Made by a program: the position numbers and the translations under genes
Origin: an uncultured Acidobacteriota bacterium
GTDB taxonomy: Bacteria; Acidobacteriota; UBA6911; RPQK01; JAJDTT01
Reading direction: 5' to 3'
DNA: 64,000 bases
Assembly: GCA_951812665.1 (NCBI GenBank)
Contig: CATOST010000013.1
Location: 1-64,000, forward strand
Notes under the pieces: model-generated
What the model was told of the DNA's origin: nothing
The model's input: only the letters and a program-made list of their open reading frames with translations
Databases searched by the model: none
Part shown: positions 16,340-26,578 of the stretch, piece by piece
Layout: every line of letters starts with the position of its first letter
How positions within the stretch are numbered: position 1 is the stretch's first letter

Positions 16340-17314
16340 TCAAGATGCCGGGGATCCCTGGTCGACCGGGTCCAGCAACTGCTCCAGGCAGCCCAGGACT
16401 TCTGCGGACACACGGCGGGTGCCGCCCTTCATTCTCAAACCGGCCGCATTCCGGTGCCCTCCACCACCCAGACGGGACGCCACGAACCCCACGTCGTAGT
16501 CTCCCTTGGAACGCAGGCTGACCCGAACCTGACCCTGCTTGTCCTGACGGATCAGGGCCGCCAGCTGGATGCCTTCGAGACCCAGGGCATAGTTCACGAG
16601 ACCCTCCGCATCCTCTTCGGTGGCTCCGGCTTCGGCCAACATGGGTTGCGACAGGTAGATCGAGGCGATCCTCCCGGAGGGATGGATCTCCAACGTGTCC
16701 AGGACTTTGACCAGCAGACCCACTCGGGATCGCGGCTGGTTCATGTAGACCTGTTGGGCGATCCAGCCCGGATCCGCCCCCGCTTCGGTCAACCGGGCAG
16801 CCGCGTGGAAGGTCCCGGCGTGGGTGCTGGAAAAACGAAACGATCCGGTATCGGTCAGAATCGCCACATAGAGATTGGTGGCGATTTCGGGCGTGACGGC
16901 GACCTCCAGCTCCAGCAGGAGCCGGTAGACCATTTCGGCGACTGCGGCGGCTCCCGAGTCCACCCAGTTGAAGGTCCCGAAAGGTTCGGTGCGGGCGTGA
17001 TGATCGATGTTGACCACCGGATAGCGATCCAGATTCCGGACCCCGGGACGCCTCAGGTCGTTGCACTCCAGGACGTAGACGGCTTCCCAGCTCCCTTCCA
17101 ACCGGTCGACGATCCGAACTTTTTCGGCGCCCGGCAGCCAGCGGTAGACCCGCGGCACCGGATCCGCGTTGACGATGGTGACCGTTTTCCCAAGAGCCTC
17201 CAGGGCCAGTCCCAATCCCAGCTCCGACCCGATGGAATCCCCGTCCGGGCGAGCGTGAGAGGTGACGGCGAAGCGATGGTGATCCCGGGTGAAACGGACG
17301 ATTTCGTCAAGCAT
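16340..17314 (-). CDS. nrnA: Bifunctional oligoribonuclease/pAp phosphatase (DHH/DHHA1)
   Basis: 324 residues. DHH-family metal motifs SHARPDGDSIGSE, NIDHHA and DTGSFRFSST in the N-terminal domain, and the DHHA1 motif GGGGHRNAAG at the end. NrnA degrades nanoRNA to mononucleotides and dephosphorylates pAp. Lying between infB/ylxP and truB is the usual place for this gene in many phyla. Confidence 0.92.
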   Translation of the reverse strand: MLDEIVRFTRDHHRFAVTSHARPDGDSIGSELGLGLALEALGKTVTIVNADPVPRVYRWLPGAEKVRIVDRLEGSWEAVYVLECNDLRRPGVRNLDRYPVVNIDHHARTEPFGTFNWVDSGAAAVAEMVYRLLLELEVAVTPEIATNLYVAILTDTGSFRFSSTHAGTFHAAARLTEAGADPGWIAQQVYMNQPRSRVGLLVKVLDTLEIHPSGRIASIYLSQPMLAEAGATEEDAEGLVNYALGLEGIQLAALIRQDKQGQVRVSLRSKGDYDVGFVASRLGGGGHRNAAGLRMKGGTRRVSAEVLGCLEQLLDPVDQGSPAS

Positions 17315-17434
17315 GGCGCCGTGCCTTGGTTGCGACGCACCGAAGCTGGGGGTTCGGTGATCGCATCAGGAGTGCGGGGAGAGCATACGCGAAGTGTGTG
17401 ACCGGGGAAGGAGACCGGCGACGGGGATCAATCG

Positions 17435-17737
17435 TCAGTCATGATCGAAGATGTCGACGTGGTAGTCCACCAGATCTCCTCCCAGGATCTTTTCGCTTTC
17501 CCGGATGAGCCGATTGGAGACCCGTTCCAGAGTCACCCGGTCGGGTCCCACCGAGACCGCGCCGAGCCGGGCTCTCCGGTGCAGACCCTGATAGTCGATC
17601 TCGGCCACGGAGAAGTTGAGACGGGAACGGAGGCGGTCCGCCGTCTTGCGGACCACGTTCCGCTTCTCCTTGAGAGATCGGCTGTAGGGGAGGTAAATCT
17701 CAAGCGAACAGAAGACGATGGGCATCGGCGTATGCAC
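17435..17737 (-). CDS. ylxP: DUF503 (YlxP) family protein
   Basis: 100 residues. LEIYLPYSRSLKEKRNVVRK and FSVAEIDYQ followed by LGAVSV match the DUF503 ferredoxin-like fold. It sits directly after infB, where ylxP normally stands, often next to rbfA. Its role is poorly defined but probably ribosome-related. No rbfA was found between it and nrnA (the gap of 120 bases is empty). Confidence 0.85.
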   Translation of the reverse strand: MHTPMPIVFCSLEIYLPYSRSLKEKRNVVRKTADRLRSRLNFSVAEIDYQGLHRRARLGAVSVGPDRVTLERVSNRLIRESEKILGGDLVDYHVDIFDHD

Positions 17738-17767
17738 CTTGGATTGGGGAGGCCGTGGATAGTTTCT

Positions 17768-20260
17768 CTAGACCAACTGGGGTGCCACGGACTCCTTGAC
17801 GAAGGCTTCGATCACATCCCCGACCTTGATGTCCTGGTAGTTGGCGATGGAGATACCGCACTCGTACCCGCTCCTGACCTCGTTGACGTCGTCCCGAAAA
17901 CGCCGCAACGTGGCAGTCCGGCCTTCGTGAACGACGGCGCCGTCTCGAACCAGTCGAATCATGGCGTTGCGGGCGACCGACCCGTCCAGAACGAAGCAAC
18001 CGGCGATGGTTCCGAATTTGGCCACTCGAAAGGTGTCGCGCACCTCCGCCCGGCCCACCAACCGCTCACGAATGGTGGGTTCCAGAAGACCCAGCATGGC
18101 CTGCTGGATTTCTTCGATCAGCTCGTAGATGACCGTGTACATCAGAAGTTCGACTTGCTCTCGTTCGGCGGTCCTCTGAGCGTTGCGTTCGGGGCGGACG
18201 TTGAAGCCCACCACTAGAGCCTGAGAGGCGGCGGCCAGCAAGACGTCCGATTCGGAAATGGCCCCGACTCCGCTGTGGACGATCTTGATCCGGACCTTTT
18301 CTCCACTCAGTTTCCGAAGCGAACCTTCCAGGACCTCGACCGATCCCCGCCCGTCGGCCTTGACGACCAGGTCGAGATCCTTGACTTCCTTGGTTGCCAT
18401 TTGGGCGAACAGCATGTCCAGACCCATCGGACCCGATCTGGCCAATTCCTTCCGGCGCTGCTCCTGACGCCTCTGCTCCGCGATTTCCCGTGATTTGGCG
18501 GCACTTGCCAGCACCTGGAAGGAGTCTCCCGCCTGGGGCAGATCGTGCAGCCCCAGGACCTCGACGGCGGAGCTGGGCCCGGCTTCCACAACCGGTCGTC
18601 CCCGGTCGTCGAACATGGCGCGGACCTTGCCGTAGGCCGTGCCCGCAACGAAGGAGTCTCCCACCCGGAGCGTCCCGTCCTGGATCAGCGCCGTCGCCAC
18701 CGGACCTCGTCCCCGATCCAGTTGAGCCTCCAACACCACCGCCACGGCCGGCTTCTGGGGATTGGCGGTTCTCTCCGTCAGATCCGCCACCAGAAGGATC
18801 ATCTCCAGCAGCAGGTCCAGGTTGGTCTGGGCCAAGGCCGACACCTCGACCATGACCGTGTCCCCGCCCCAATCCTCGGGGGTGAGCCCCCGGTCCGCCA
18901 ACTGCTGCTTGACCCGGTCCGGCCTGGCGTCCGGCCGATCCATCTTGTTGACGGCCACGATGATGGGAACATCGGCGGCCTTGGCGTGGTCCATGGCCTC
19001 GAGAGTCTGCGGCATGACGCCGTCGTCCGCAGCGACGACCAGGACCACGATGTCGGTCACCTGGGCGCCGCGAGCCCGCATCAGGGTGAAGGCTGCGTGG
19101 CCTGGCGTGTCCAGAAAGACGATCCTGCTGCCGTCGACGGAGACTTGGTAAGCCCCGATATGCTGCGTGATCCCCCCGGCCTCCGAAGCCGCCACACGCG
19201 ATTCCCGGATGGCGTCCAAGAGCGAGGTCTTTCCATGGTCGACATGCCCCATGACGGTGACGACCGGGGCCCGCGCCTGAACGTCCTCAGGACGTTCGAC
19301 GACGTGCTCCTCGTGGACCAGGGCCTCCTGCTCGGAAACGAACTCGACCTGAGCGTCGAAGATGTCGCACATCTGCTGAATCGTGTCGCGGTCCAGACTC
19401 CGATTGATGGTGGCCATCACACCCCGGGAGAAGAGCTCTTTGATGAGCACCTTGCTCTTGACACCCAACTTCTCGCTCAAATCCCTCACGGTCACCGAAT
19501 CGCTGACCGTGATCACGGCGGGACCTTCGGGCTCTTTGACAACCTCGGCGGGTTGGGGTTCCGCCTCGGGCGCTTCGGCGACAGGAGTCTCGACTTCAGC
19601 AGCGGCCGTGACCTCGACCGCCGCTTCCGGCGGTTCGGGAGCAGGGGCCTCGTCTGCAACCGGTTTCACTACCTCTTCCGCCGCCGGAGGTACCGGGACC
19701 GGAGGCGGAACCACGGGTCCAGCCGTGCCCGGCGGCACCAGCGGAAGGCTGGTGGAAGCGACCGGTGCTTGCGTGGAAAGGACCATTCGCTGCGCCTGTT
19801 CCAGAAGCTCCGCCGAAATCTGGGCCTCGACCCTTTCGATGATGGGCTCGTCTTCGATGGTGACTTCCGTCTTCTCCAGGACCGCCTCCAGCGGCTCGGT
19901 CACGATCCTTCGATAGTTCCCCTTCCCTTTCCTGGGCTTCAGCGATCCCATCAGGAACGGGCTGTCGATCGTCTCCGCCGAAGGCAACGCGGCTTTCCTG
20001 GGCTGGCCCAACTGCTTGATGGTCTTGCGAGGCTTGGCCGCCGGCCGCTTCTTGACCTTCGCCTTTACGGCCCGGGCCTGCTCCTCCTGTTCCGTATCGA
20101 TGACGAGCTGCAGTCGGCGGCGAATACGATTGGCGATGTCAAAATCCACCAGGGTTTCGGGTGAAGGCACCCAGACCCCGATCTTCTTGAGCTCCAAGAT
20201 GACCGCAGTACTCCGCATCTCGAATTCCGAAGCCAGTTCGTTGACTTTCACCTGTTCCAT
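17768..20260 (-). CDS. infB: Translation initiation factor IF-2
   Basis: 830 residues. It opens with an IF2_N module ([20 protein letters not shown]), then has an Ala/Pro/Glu-rich linker (about 150-245), a second IF2_N-like module ([20 protein letters not shown]), and the GTPase core: [14 protein letters not shown] near 339, DTPGHAAF, and NKMDRPDA near 437. The C-terminal domains end in the KVGDVIEAF barrel. IF-2 brings fMet-tRNA to the ribosome. It follows nusA by 86 bases. Confidence 0.97.
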   Translation of the reverse strand: MEQVKVNELASEFEMRSTAVILELKKIGVWVPSPETLVDFDIANRIRRRLQLVIDTEQEEQARAVKAKVKKRPAAKPRKTIKQLGQPRKAALPSAETIDSPFLMGSLKPRKGKGNYRRIVTEPLEAVLEKTEVTIEDEPIIERVEAQISAELLEQAQRMVLSTQAPVASTSLPLVPPGTAGPVVPPPVPVPPAAEEVVKPVADEAPAPEPPEAAVEVTAAAEVETPVAEAPEAEPQPAEVVKEPEGPAVITVSDSVTVRDLSEKLGVKSKVLIKELFSRGVMATINRSLDRDTIQQMCDIFDAQVEFVSEQEALVHEEHVVERPEDVQARAPVVTVMGHVDHGKTSLLDAIRESRVAASEAGGITQHIGAYQVSVDGSRIVFLDTPGHAAFTLMRARGAQVTDIVVLVVAADDGVMPQTLEAMDHAKAADVPIIVAVNKMDRPDARPDRVKQQLADRGLTPEDWGGDTVMVEVSALAQTNLDLLLEMILLVADLTERTANPQKPAVAVVLEAQLDRGRGPVATALIQDGTLRVGDSFVAGTAYGKVRAMFDDRGRPVVEAGPSSAVEVLGLHDLPQAGDSFQVLASAAKSREIAEQRRQEQRRKELARSGPMGLDMLFAQMATKEVKDLDLVVKADGRGSVEVLEGSLRKLSGEKVRIKIVHSGVGAISESDVLLAAASQALVVGFNVRPERNAQRTAEREQVELLMYTVIYELIEEIQQAMLGLLEPTIRERLVGRAEVRDTFRVAKFGTIAGCFVLDGSVARNAMIRLVRDGAVVHEGRTATLRRFRDDVNEVRSGYECGISIANYQDIKVGDVIEAFVKESVAPQLV

Positions 20261-20346
20261 AACCGTCTTGATGCTTCCTACGCTTCCGTGCGCCGGCCCG
20301 GACTCCGTCAGTCCACAACGGCTTTCACGAACATCATAACCGTGGT

Positions 20347-21675
20347 TCAGACCAACTCAGCCTCAGCTTCCCCGGGAGTTTCCGCAGCCGCGGCCTCGAC
20401 CCGGCTTTGGACCCAAGCCTCAGCCAGGGCAAGGATCTTCAGAGCCGACTTTTCACCGATCATGGGAATGGCTGACAAGTCCTCGACCGATCGGTTCGAA
20501 AGTTCCTCTATGGTTCGCACACCCGCTTCCTCAAGGCGAAGTCGAGTCTTTTCACCCAGACCCTCCAACTCCTCCAGGTCCCGCCGTGCGGCCTGCGCAG
20601 CCTGTAGGGCCAACTGTTCCATCTGAGCCAGGATCTCTTGTTTTTTGTCTTCCTCGCTCTTGATGTTGATTTCCCAACCCAGCAGCTTGGAACCCAGACG
20701 AACATTCTGTCCCTTCCTGCCGATGGCCAGAGACAGTTGATCCTCCGGGACGATGACTTCCAGAACCTTGTCCAGCGGGTCCTGGACCAGCACCTTGGCA
20801 ATCCGCGCGGGGTTCAAGGCGTTGATGGTGTACTCGACGATGTCGTCCGAGTATTGGATGATGTCGATCTTCTCTCCCCGCAACTCCCGGATCACCGCGT
20901 TGATTCGACTGCCCCTCATCCCGACGCAGGCACCGACCGGGTCCACGTTGTCGTCCCGGCTCGACACCGCCACCTTGGCCCGTTCACCCGCTTCCCGGAC
21001 CGCATTCTTGATGATGACCGTGTGGTCGTAGACCTCGGGGATCTCGGCCTCGAACAGGCGGATCAGGAGGCTGGGGTCCCCCCGGGAGACCACGATCTGG
21101 GGCCCTTTGGAGAGACGATGCACCTTGATGATGACCGCTCGCACCCGATCCCCCATCCGATATTCTTCGGTGCGGGCCTGCTCGTTGTAGGGGAGCACGG
21201 CCTCGGTCCGGCCGATATCCAGAACGATGTTCCCCCCCTCGAAACGGCGAACGATGCCGTGGACCACCTGCCCGATCTGGCCCGAGTACTCCTCGAAGAC
21301 ATTCTCCCGTTCGGCTTCCCGCACTTTCTGGAAAATGACCTGCTTGGCCGTCTGGGCGGCGATCCGCCCCAACTCCAGGGGAGGCTTGGGGATCTCCAGG
21401 TAGTCCCCCACTTGGAAGGAATCGTCGTACTGCAGGGCCTCGGAGAGGGCCATCTCCGTCTCTTCTTCCTCGACTTCCTCCACGATGCGCCTGACGGCAA
21501 ACACTTCGATAGTGCCGGTCACCGGATCGTATCGCGCCTGCAGATTCTCCTCGGTCCTGAAATGCTTCCTGGCGGCGGCCGCCATGGCGTCCTCAAGGGC
21601 TTCGTAAATGACCTTGGATTCGACACCTTTTTCCCGACTGAGCTGTTCGATGCTCTGACTGAGGGCATTCGACAT
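20347..21675 (-). CDS. nusA: Transcription termination/antitermination protein NusA
   Basis: 442 residues. N-terminal RNA-polymerase-binding domain, an S1 domain around 135-200 (GQIGQVVHGIVRRFEGGNIVLDIG in pieces), two KH domains (DPVGACVGMRGSRINAVIREL; LSLAIGRKGQNVRL), then a helix-hairpin-helix repeat (VEDLSAIPMIGEKSALKIL). It binds RNA polymerase and controls pausing and termination. It is between rimP and infB, with no ylxR/L7Ae gene in the 86-base gap to infB. Confidence 0.96.
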   Translation of the reverse strand: MSNALSQSIEQLSREKGVESKVIYEALEDAMAAAARKHFRTEENLQARYDPVTGTIEVFAVRRIVEEVEEEETEMALSEALQYDDSFQVGDYLEIPKPPLELGRIAAQTAKQVIFQKVREAERENVFEEYSGQIGQVVHGIVRRFEGGNIVLDIGRTEAVLPYNEQARTEEYRMGDRVRAVIIKVHRLSKGPQIVVSRGDPSLLIRLFEAEIPEVYDHTVIIKNAVREAGERAKVAVSSRDDNVDPVGACVGMRGSRINAVIRELRGEKIDIIQYSDDIVEYTINALNPARIAKVLVQDPLDKVLEVIVPEDQLSLAIGRKGQNVRLGSKLLGWEINIKSEEDKKQEILAQMEQLALQAAQAARRDLEELEGLGEKTRLRLEEAGVRTIEELSNRSVEDLSAIPMIGEKSALKILALAEAWVQSRVEAAAAETPGEAEAELV

Positions 21676-21717
21676 GCTTCGCTATATCCTCACTGTTGCC
21701 GCCCGTTGCGGCCGATT

Positions 21718-22191
21718 CTACTTCCTGAACGAGTCGGCAAACCGGTAGACCAGGTAGGCCTTGGCGATCATCCCGAAGGGGATCCGGTAAGTCTTGTCTT
21801 GGCAGCTCAACTGCACGACGCCGTCACTGAGGTCCTGGATAAAACCCGTGAACCTGCGGCGACTGTCGATTTTCTCCCGGGTGGTGAGGCGAATCTCGCG
21901 ACCCGAGAATCGCAAGTAGTCCTCCACCTGGAAGAGAGGGCGATCCAAACCCGGAGAAGACACCTCCAACAGGTACCGGTCGGAGATCAGGTTCTCCACG
22001 TCCAGGAGAACACTGGCCTGCCGGCTGACGGTCTGACAGTCCTCCAAGGTAACGCCTCCGGGCTTGTCGATATAAACTCTCAACAACGGACTCCGCTGTT
22101 GGGCAAGGTACTGGACGTAAACCAGTTCCATCCCCTGTTCCTCTACGGCCCCCCGCAGCAGGAATTCCACCTTTTCGGCCACTTCCGCCAT
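21718..22191 (-). CDS. rimP: Ribosome maturation factor RimP
   Basis: 157 residues, first gene of the cluster. Landmarks: EFLLRGAVEEQGMELVYVQY, LRVYIDKPGGVTLEDCQ, and the highly conserved LEVSSPGLDRPL. It assists 30S subunit assembly in the cytoplasm. nusA starts 42 bases downstream. Confidence 0.95.
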   Translation of the reverse strand: MAEVAEKVEFLLRGAVEEQGMELVYVQYLAQQRSPLLRVYIDKPGGVTLEDCQTVSRQASVLLDVENLISDRYLLEVSSPGLDRPLFQVEDYLRFSGREIRLTTREKIDSRRRFTGFIQDLSDGVVQLSCQDKTYRIPFGMIAKAYLVYRFADSFRK

Positions 22192-22312
22192 AGTCGCATC
22201 CTGAAGCGATCTTGCGGGTGTCAGCCCACCGAATGAGGTGAAACCACCCCCTCCGAACCCCGGACAAAACTCGCCGCGGACCCCTAGAATATAGCCGAGC
22301 CCCAGAGACAGT

Positions 22313-23740
22313 TCAACGGACGGTCGAGATTTGAACCGGCCCCATTTCTTCGAGTTCGGGCTTGAGTTCGGCGGCGGGACCGCCGACGACGAGCAGTGAA
22401 GAGTCTTGTGAGAGGTACTCCATCAGGAGCTTTCGGAAGTCCTCGGGTGTGACCCTACGCAGGCGAAGGCCATAGTTCGCGATGTAGGTGACACCCAGAT
22501 CGTAGAGGCTGGTGTCCAGAAGACGAGTCAGGCGAGCAACCGGATCTTCCAGCCGATTGCGGAATTCAAGATAGGCCAGGCTCCTGGCTTCCTCCATCAG
22601 AGACGGGTCCACCTGGCCCTTCCGAAGTCCACTCATGGTCTGAAGAAATTCCTTCAGATAGGGCATCAGTCGGTCCGAGGAGGTTCTGAGACTCAGTTGG
22701 AGGTATCCCGGCATTCGAAAGGCTTTCACCCGGGAAGAGGCCTGAATCTGCTGCTCGGCCTCGACCGCTCGGGCCAATCCCGGCAAGGAAAGGGTCAGAT
22801 ACTCCTCCAACATCTTGAGGGCATAGTAGTCTCTGCTGCCCATCTCGACGCTCAGCCTGCCCCAGCGAAAAAGGGCCTCGTCCCCCGGCAGGTCTTGCAA
22901 CAGGATCCGCCAACCTTCCAGGACCGGGGCCCGGCGAAACGTGAACGGGGCCGCTTCGGCCCTGATCCAGACGCCCCAGCGGCGACTCAGTTCACGGAAC
23001 ATGGCCTGCGGCTCGGCAGACGTATGCAGGGCGAGCCTGGCCTGGTTGGGAAGAAAGAGCTTCCGGTATTGGATCTTGACGTCTCTCAGCTCCAGGTTCG
23101 CCAGCGTCTCCACCGTCCCCAGAACGCCGTGTCCATAGGGATTCGGTCCGAAAAGATGGGCGAGAAACGCTTTCTGGGTGACCACTTCGGGTCTCTTCAA
23201 CTGGTTCTCGACTGCTTCCAGTTGCTGCTTCCGCAGCCTTTCGAAGGTTTCCTCCCGAAAATAGGGGCGCACCACGATCTCCGCCAGCAGGCTCAGGACC
23301 GCCGTGAGATTCTCTTCCGGAGCGCTCCCGTAGAGGTAGATGGCATCCCAATCGACCTGAAGCTCCAACTCGCCGTTCAGGCTCTCGAGCTGCCGTCGAA
23401 TCAGGGCCCCGGATCGAAGCTCCGTCTCTTCCAGCAACATCCGAGTGGTGAGCTCGGTGATGCCCCATTTGCCCACGGGATCGAAAGCGGCCCCGTTCTC
23501 GATCATGAGACGGAAAGACCGGCGCGAAGGACCCGGCGGGAGCATCAGCACTTCCATCCCGTTCAGGAGGGACTTCCGCTCGAACGAAGGAACGGTCAGC
23601 TTCGCCAGTTTCACCGTCGGCGCGCCGGGAGCGGGCGCTATAATCAAGGCGATGACACCTGTCAGGATCGAAACCAGGCGGATCCCGAAACCAGGACGGC
23701 AGCCGGAGTGCTGGGTTGGACCACTCATGAATTCGACCAT
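22313..23740 (-). CDS. M16-family peptidase homologue lacking the zinc motif (exported)
   Basis: About 475 residues with an N-terminal hydrophobic segment (LVSILTGVIALIIAPAPGA) that looks like a signal peptide. The M16 fold is shown by LLNGMEVLMLPPG, the FGPNPYGHGVLGTVETL region, and the C-terminal LARAVEAEQQIQ. Where active enzymes have H-x-x-E-H, this one reads KWGITELTTRMLLEE, so it lacks both zinc histidines and is probably a non-catalytic partner subunit. The start may be 23740 or the in-frame ATG at 23728. It is divergent from an intact M16 gene only 100 bases away, with which it could form a heterodimer. Confidence 0.8.
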   Translation of the reverse strand: MVEFMSGPTQHSGCRPGFGIRLVSILTGVIALIIAPAPGAPTVKLAKLTVPSFERKSLLNGMEVLMLPPGPSRRSFRLMIENGAAFDPVGKWGITELTTRMLLEETELRSGALIRRQLESLNGELELQVDWDAIYLYGSAPEENLTAVLSLLAEIVVRPYFREETFERLRKQQLEAVENQLKRPEVVTQKAFLAHLFGPNPYGHGVLGTVETLANLELRDVKIQYRKLFLPNQARLALHTSAEPQAMFRELSRRWGVWIRAEAAPFTFRRAPVLEGWRILLQDLPGDEALFRWGRLSVEMGSRDYYALKMLEEYLTLSLPGLARAVEAEQQIQASSRVKAFRMPGYLQLSLRTSSDRLMPYLKEFLQTMSGLRKGQVDPSLMEEARSLAYLEFRNRLEDPVARLTRLLDTSLYDLGVTYIANYGLRLRRVTPEDFRKLLMEYLSQDSSLLVVGGPAAELKPELEEMGPVQISTVR

Positions 23741-23839
23741 TGTATCAGTGTCCCGCGAGCCCGGCGCAAAAGAGATGGCGGGATTTCGAGTTCCCGAAAG
23801 ATTGGATTTCCCCGGAGGCATCCGAGCTTGAAGGGAGGC

Positions 23840-25090
23840 GTGACCGGATTCCGGGTTCCTCCAGTCCATCGGCACCGTCTCGACAACGGACTGACCCTGC
23901 TGGTACGGCCGGATCACACCAGCCCGGTCGTCACTACCATGATCTGCTATCGGGTGGGTTCCAGAGTGGAGACCCCGGGCCGGACCGGGATTTCCCATTT
24001 CCTGGAACACATGATGTTCAAGGGCACCGGCCGCTACGGACCCGGAGAGATCGATCGGATCACGGCGCTCCATGGGGGCTCCAACAACGCCTTCACCACC
24101 CAGGACTATACGGGCTACTTCTTCAGCTTCGCCTCCGACCGATGGGTCTGCGCTCTGGAAATCGAGGCGGACCGGATGTCGAACAATCGTTTCGACCCCC
24201 GGCAATTCGAGCTGGAGCGGCAGGTGATCCTCGAGGAATCCAGAATGGAACAGGATCATCCCTGGGGAGCGCTTCGCCGATCGGTCGAGTTGAAGGCCTT
24301 CGAGAGCCACCCCTACCGCTTCCCCATCATCGGATTGAGCGGGGACATCCAGGCGCTGACCGTGGAACGGATGGTGGAACACTACCGCAGGTACTACGTC
24401 CCCGGGAACGCCGTGCTGGCCGTCGCCGGCGACACGGACCCGGAGTTCACTCTCCGGACCGTGGAGCAGCTCTTCCGGCAGCCGGCCTCCGGTTTTCCGC
24501 CGCCGCTCCTTCCACCCCAGGAGGCAGCGGACGGCGGCCGGGTCAAGATCAAGGTTCGGCGACGGAGCCGCGTGCCCCGAATGTTGGTGGCCCTGCCCGC
24601 CCCCTCCATTCATCAGAGTGATCACGACGCCTTTCAGATCCTGGACCGGGTGCTCTCCGAGGGTCGACTCTCGCGTCTCTACAGGAAGTTCGTCGAAGAG
24701 ACCCGGTTGGCTTCCCTGGTCCGTACCGAGCTGGGCGACACCTTTGACCCCTACCTCCTGCTGATCCGCCTGGAGTTGCGCGAGGATGCCGATCTGCAGC
24801 TGACGGAGGAACTCCTCTGCCACGAACTCCTGCAGTTGTGCACCAGCCCCCTGACCCGGAAGGAGCTGACCCGGGCCAAGAACCAGTGCCTCAACCAGTT
24901 TCTGTTCGAACTGGAGACGACATTCGACCAATGCATGCAACTGGCCTCGATGGAAGCCCTGCAGCGCCCCGGTTACTGGGACGACTACGGGGCACGAATC
25001 TCCAGGCTGACCGCCGAGGAGGTGATGGCGGCCGCAGCCAGGCACTGGTCCGGGCGGCGCTGGACCGTCGGCGTCGTGGAGGTCGGATAG
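23840..25090 (+). CDS. Zinc metalloprotease, M16 (pitrilysin/processing peptidase) family, active type
   Basis: About 416 residues. Carries the inverted zinc motif H-F-L-E-H (SHFLEHMMFKGT) with the downstream glutamate in the ELERQVILEE stretch, and the FTTQDYTGYFF substrate-site region. The C-terminal half has the inactive M16_C domain (LDRVLSEGRLSRLYRKFVEE). No signal peptide is visible. GTG 23840 is chosen because similarity begins within a few residues of it; TTG 23828 is an alternative, and no ATG is available. It stands head-to-head with an inactive homologue and is followed by another. Confidence 0.85.
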   Translation: MTGFRVPPVHRHRLDNGLTLLVRPDHTSPVVTTMICYRVGSRVETPGRTGISHFLEHMMFKGTGRYGPGEIDRITALHGGSNNAFTTQDYTGYFFSFASDRWVCALEIEADRMSNNRFDPRQFELERQVILEESRMEQDHPWGALRRSVELKAFESHPYRFPIIGLSGDIQALTVERMVEHYRRYYVPGNAVLAVAGDTDPEFTLRTVEQLFRQPASGFPPPLLPPQEAADGGRVKIKVRRRSRVPRMLVALPAPSIHQSDHDAFQILDRVLSEGRLSRLYRKFVEETRLASLVRTELGDTFDPYLLLIRLELREDADLQLTEELLCHELLQLCTSPLTRKELTRAKNQCLNQFLFELETTFDQCMQLASMEALQRPGYWDDYGARISRLTAEEVMAAAARHWSGRRWTVGVVEVG

Positions 25091-25306
25091 GAGTCTGCGC
25101 GGTAGGAATGATCGTAGCGAGAAAGCGGGGAATCGAGGCCAGATTTTCTCGATTGTGAGGTGCATAGTTGTTCTATTCGCCGAGAAATCGGGGAAATATG
25201 GACCGATTCTACCGCTTTCTCAGTAGATCAATTTCTGCCGCGCAGGCTCCTGGTCCGCTGACGCCGATGCGCGCCGCGCGGCGCCGGCAGCCGGGAGGCT
25301 TCGAAA
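25091..25306. other. Short gap between two M16 genes
   Basis: 216 bases with no coding signal I can support. It is locally more A/T-rich (around 25130-25235) than the flanking genes, so a promoter for the next gene may lie here, but no convincing -35/-10 pair was found. Confidence 0.4.
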
Positions 25307-26578
25307 ATGGTCTTGGACGGGTTCGAACGACGGGTCTGGGACAACGGACTGGTGCTCCTCAGCTGCCGGAACGACCGTCTTCCCGTGGTCTCGATCAACG
25401 CCTTCGTTCTTGCCGGCACCGACCAGAACCCGCTTCGGCAGCCGGGACTGGCGGCTCTTGCTTCACGGATGTTGGAGGAGGGAACCGCCAAATACCGGGC
25501 CGACGACATCTCCCGCCTGGTGGAGGACGCGGGCGGCAACCTCTCTACCTTCTGCCGGCATGAACTGACCGGGGTCTCCCTCCATCTCAGAGACCGGGAT
25601 CTACCGGAAGGACTCGATCTGCTGGCTCAGATGCTGTCCCGTCCCACCTTCCCGAGGGAACGACTCGGTCTGGAGCGGGAGAAGACGCTGACCCAACTGG
25701 AGGCGCTGGAGGACGATCCACAGGTGGTGGTGAGCAACCTGCTGAACCGGGAGATCTACCAGGGCGGCCCGCTGCAGTTCCCTACCCTGGGCACCCCGGC
25801 GTCGGTACCGCGGCTCCAAATCGAGGACATTCGGGCGTTTCACCGCCTGCGATATGCTCCAGGGAACACGATTCTGGTCATTGTGGGCAACGCCGGAAGC
25901 GCCCACGTTGCGGATCTGGTCGACAGCCGCCTGGGATCCTGGCGAAACGGCCACTACCGGAGAAGCCAAGCTGCCGTACCCCGGCGGCAGCGGGCACCTC
26001 GGGTGCGGCAGCGGGTCCTGGAGGGCCGGGAACAGGTCCACATCTGTCTGGGACACCTGGGCGTCGCCCGGGACCACCCTGATTTCTACGCGCTCCAGGT
26101 GATGGACGCCGTCCTGGGCAGCGGACCGGGGTTCAGCAGCCGGATTCCGCGAGAGCTCAGGGACCGGCGGGGCCTTGCCTACACCACCTACAGCGACCTC
26201 ACAGGTTCCGCCGGCCGCTATCCGGGACGGTTTCTCGCCTACATCTGCACCTCGCCGTCGAATCGCCAGGCCGCCTTGAGTGGGCTCTTGGGAGAGATCG
26301 AGAGTTTCATCGAGGGTGGACCCACGGAAGAAGAATTGGCGCTGGCACAGAAATACCTGACCGGCAGCTTCGTTTTCGGTTTCCAGTCCAACGCCCGCGT
26401 GGCCCGATTTCTGCTCACGGCGGAACTCTTCGAACTGGATGCGGACTTCATCCGCCGGTACCCGGAATGGATCCGTGCGGTCGATGCGGAGGAGGTGAGG
26501 CGAGTTGCCCGCCTTCATTTGGATACGGTAAACTTCACCACCATCATCGTCGGACCTGAGTATGCCCTTACTCGCTGA
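25307..26578 (+). CDS. M16-family peptidase homologue lacking the zinc motif
   Basis: 423 residues. It begins VWDNGLVLLSCRNDRLPVVS, as active M16 proteins do, but where H-x-x-E-H should follow it reads GLAALASRMLEEGTAKY, so no zinc ligands are kept. The C-terminal domain is intact (VLGSGPGFSSRIPRELRD, RGLAYTTYS). The ATG at 25307 has GGGAGG eight bases upstream. It probably pairs with the active product of 23840-25090, like the alpha/beta arrangement of processing peptidases. pal overlaps its 3' end by 17 bases. Confidence 0.85.
   Translation: MVLDGFERRVWDNGLVLLSCRNDRLPVVSINAFVLAGTDQNPLRQPGLAALASRMLEEGTAKYRADDISRLVEDAGGNLSTFCRHELTGVSLHLRDRDLPEGLDLLAQMLSRPTFPRERLGLEREKTLTQLEALEDDPQVVVSNLLNREIYQGGPLQFPTLGTPASVPRLQIEDIRAFHRLRYAPGNTILVIVGNAGSAHVADLVDSRLGSWRNGHYRRSQAAVPRRQRAPRVRQRVLEGREQVHICLGHLGVARDHPDFYALQVMDAVLGSGPGFSSRIPRELRDRRGLAYTTYSDLTGSAGRYPGRFLAYICTSPSNRQAALSGLLGEIESFIEGGPTEEELALAQKYLTGSFVFGFQSNARVARFLLTAELFELDADFIRRYPEWIRAVDAEEVRRVARLHLDTVNFTTIIVGPEYALTR

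Noticed and set aside
15405-17066. 553-codon version of TruB
   Set aside because: The upstream third overlaps nrnA in another frame and has no similarity; TruB begins at GTG 16310.
22697-23839. Long N-terminal extension of the active M16 protein
   Set aside because: It lies opposite the coding region of the divergent M16 gene and has no similarity.
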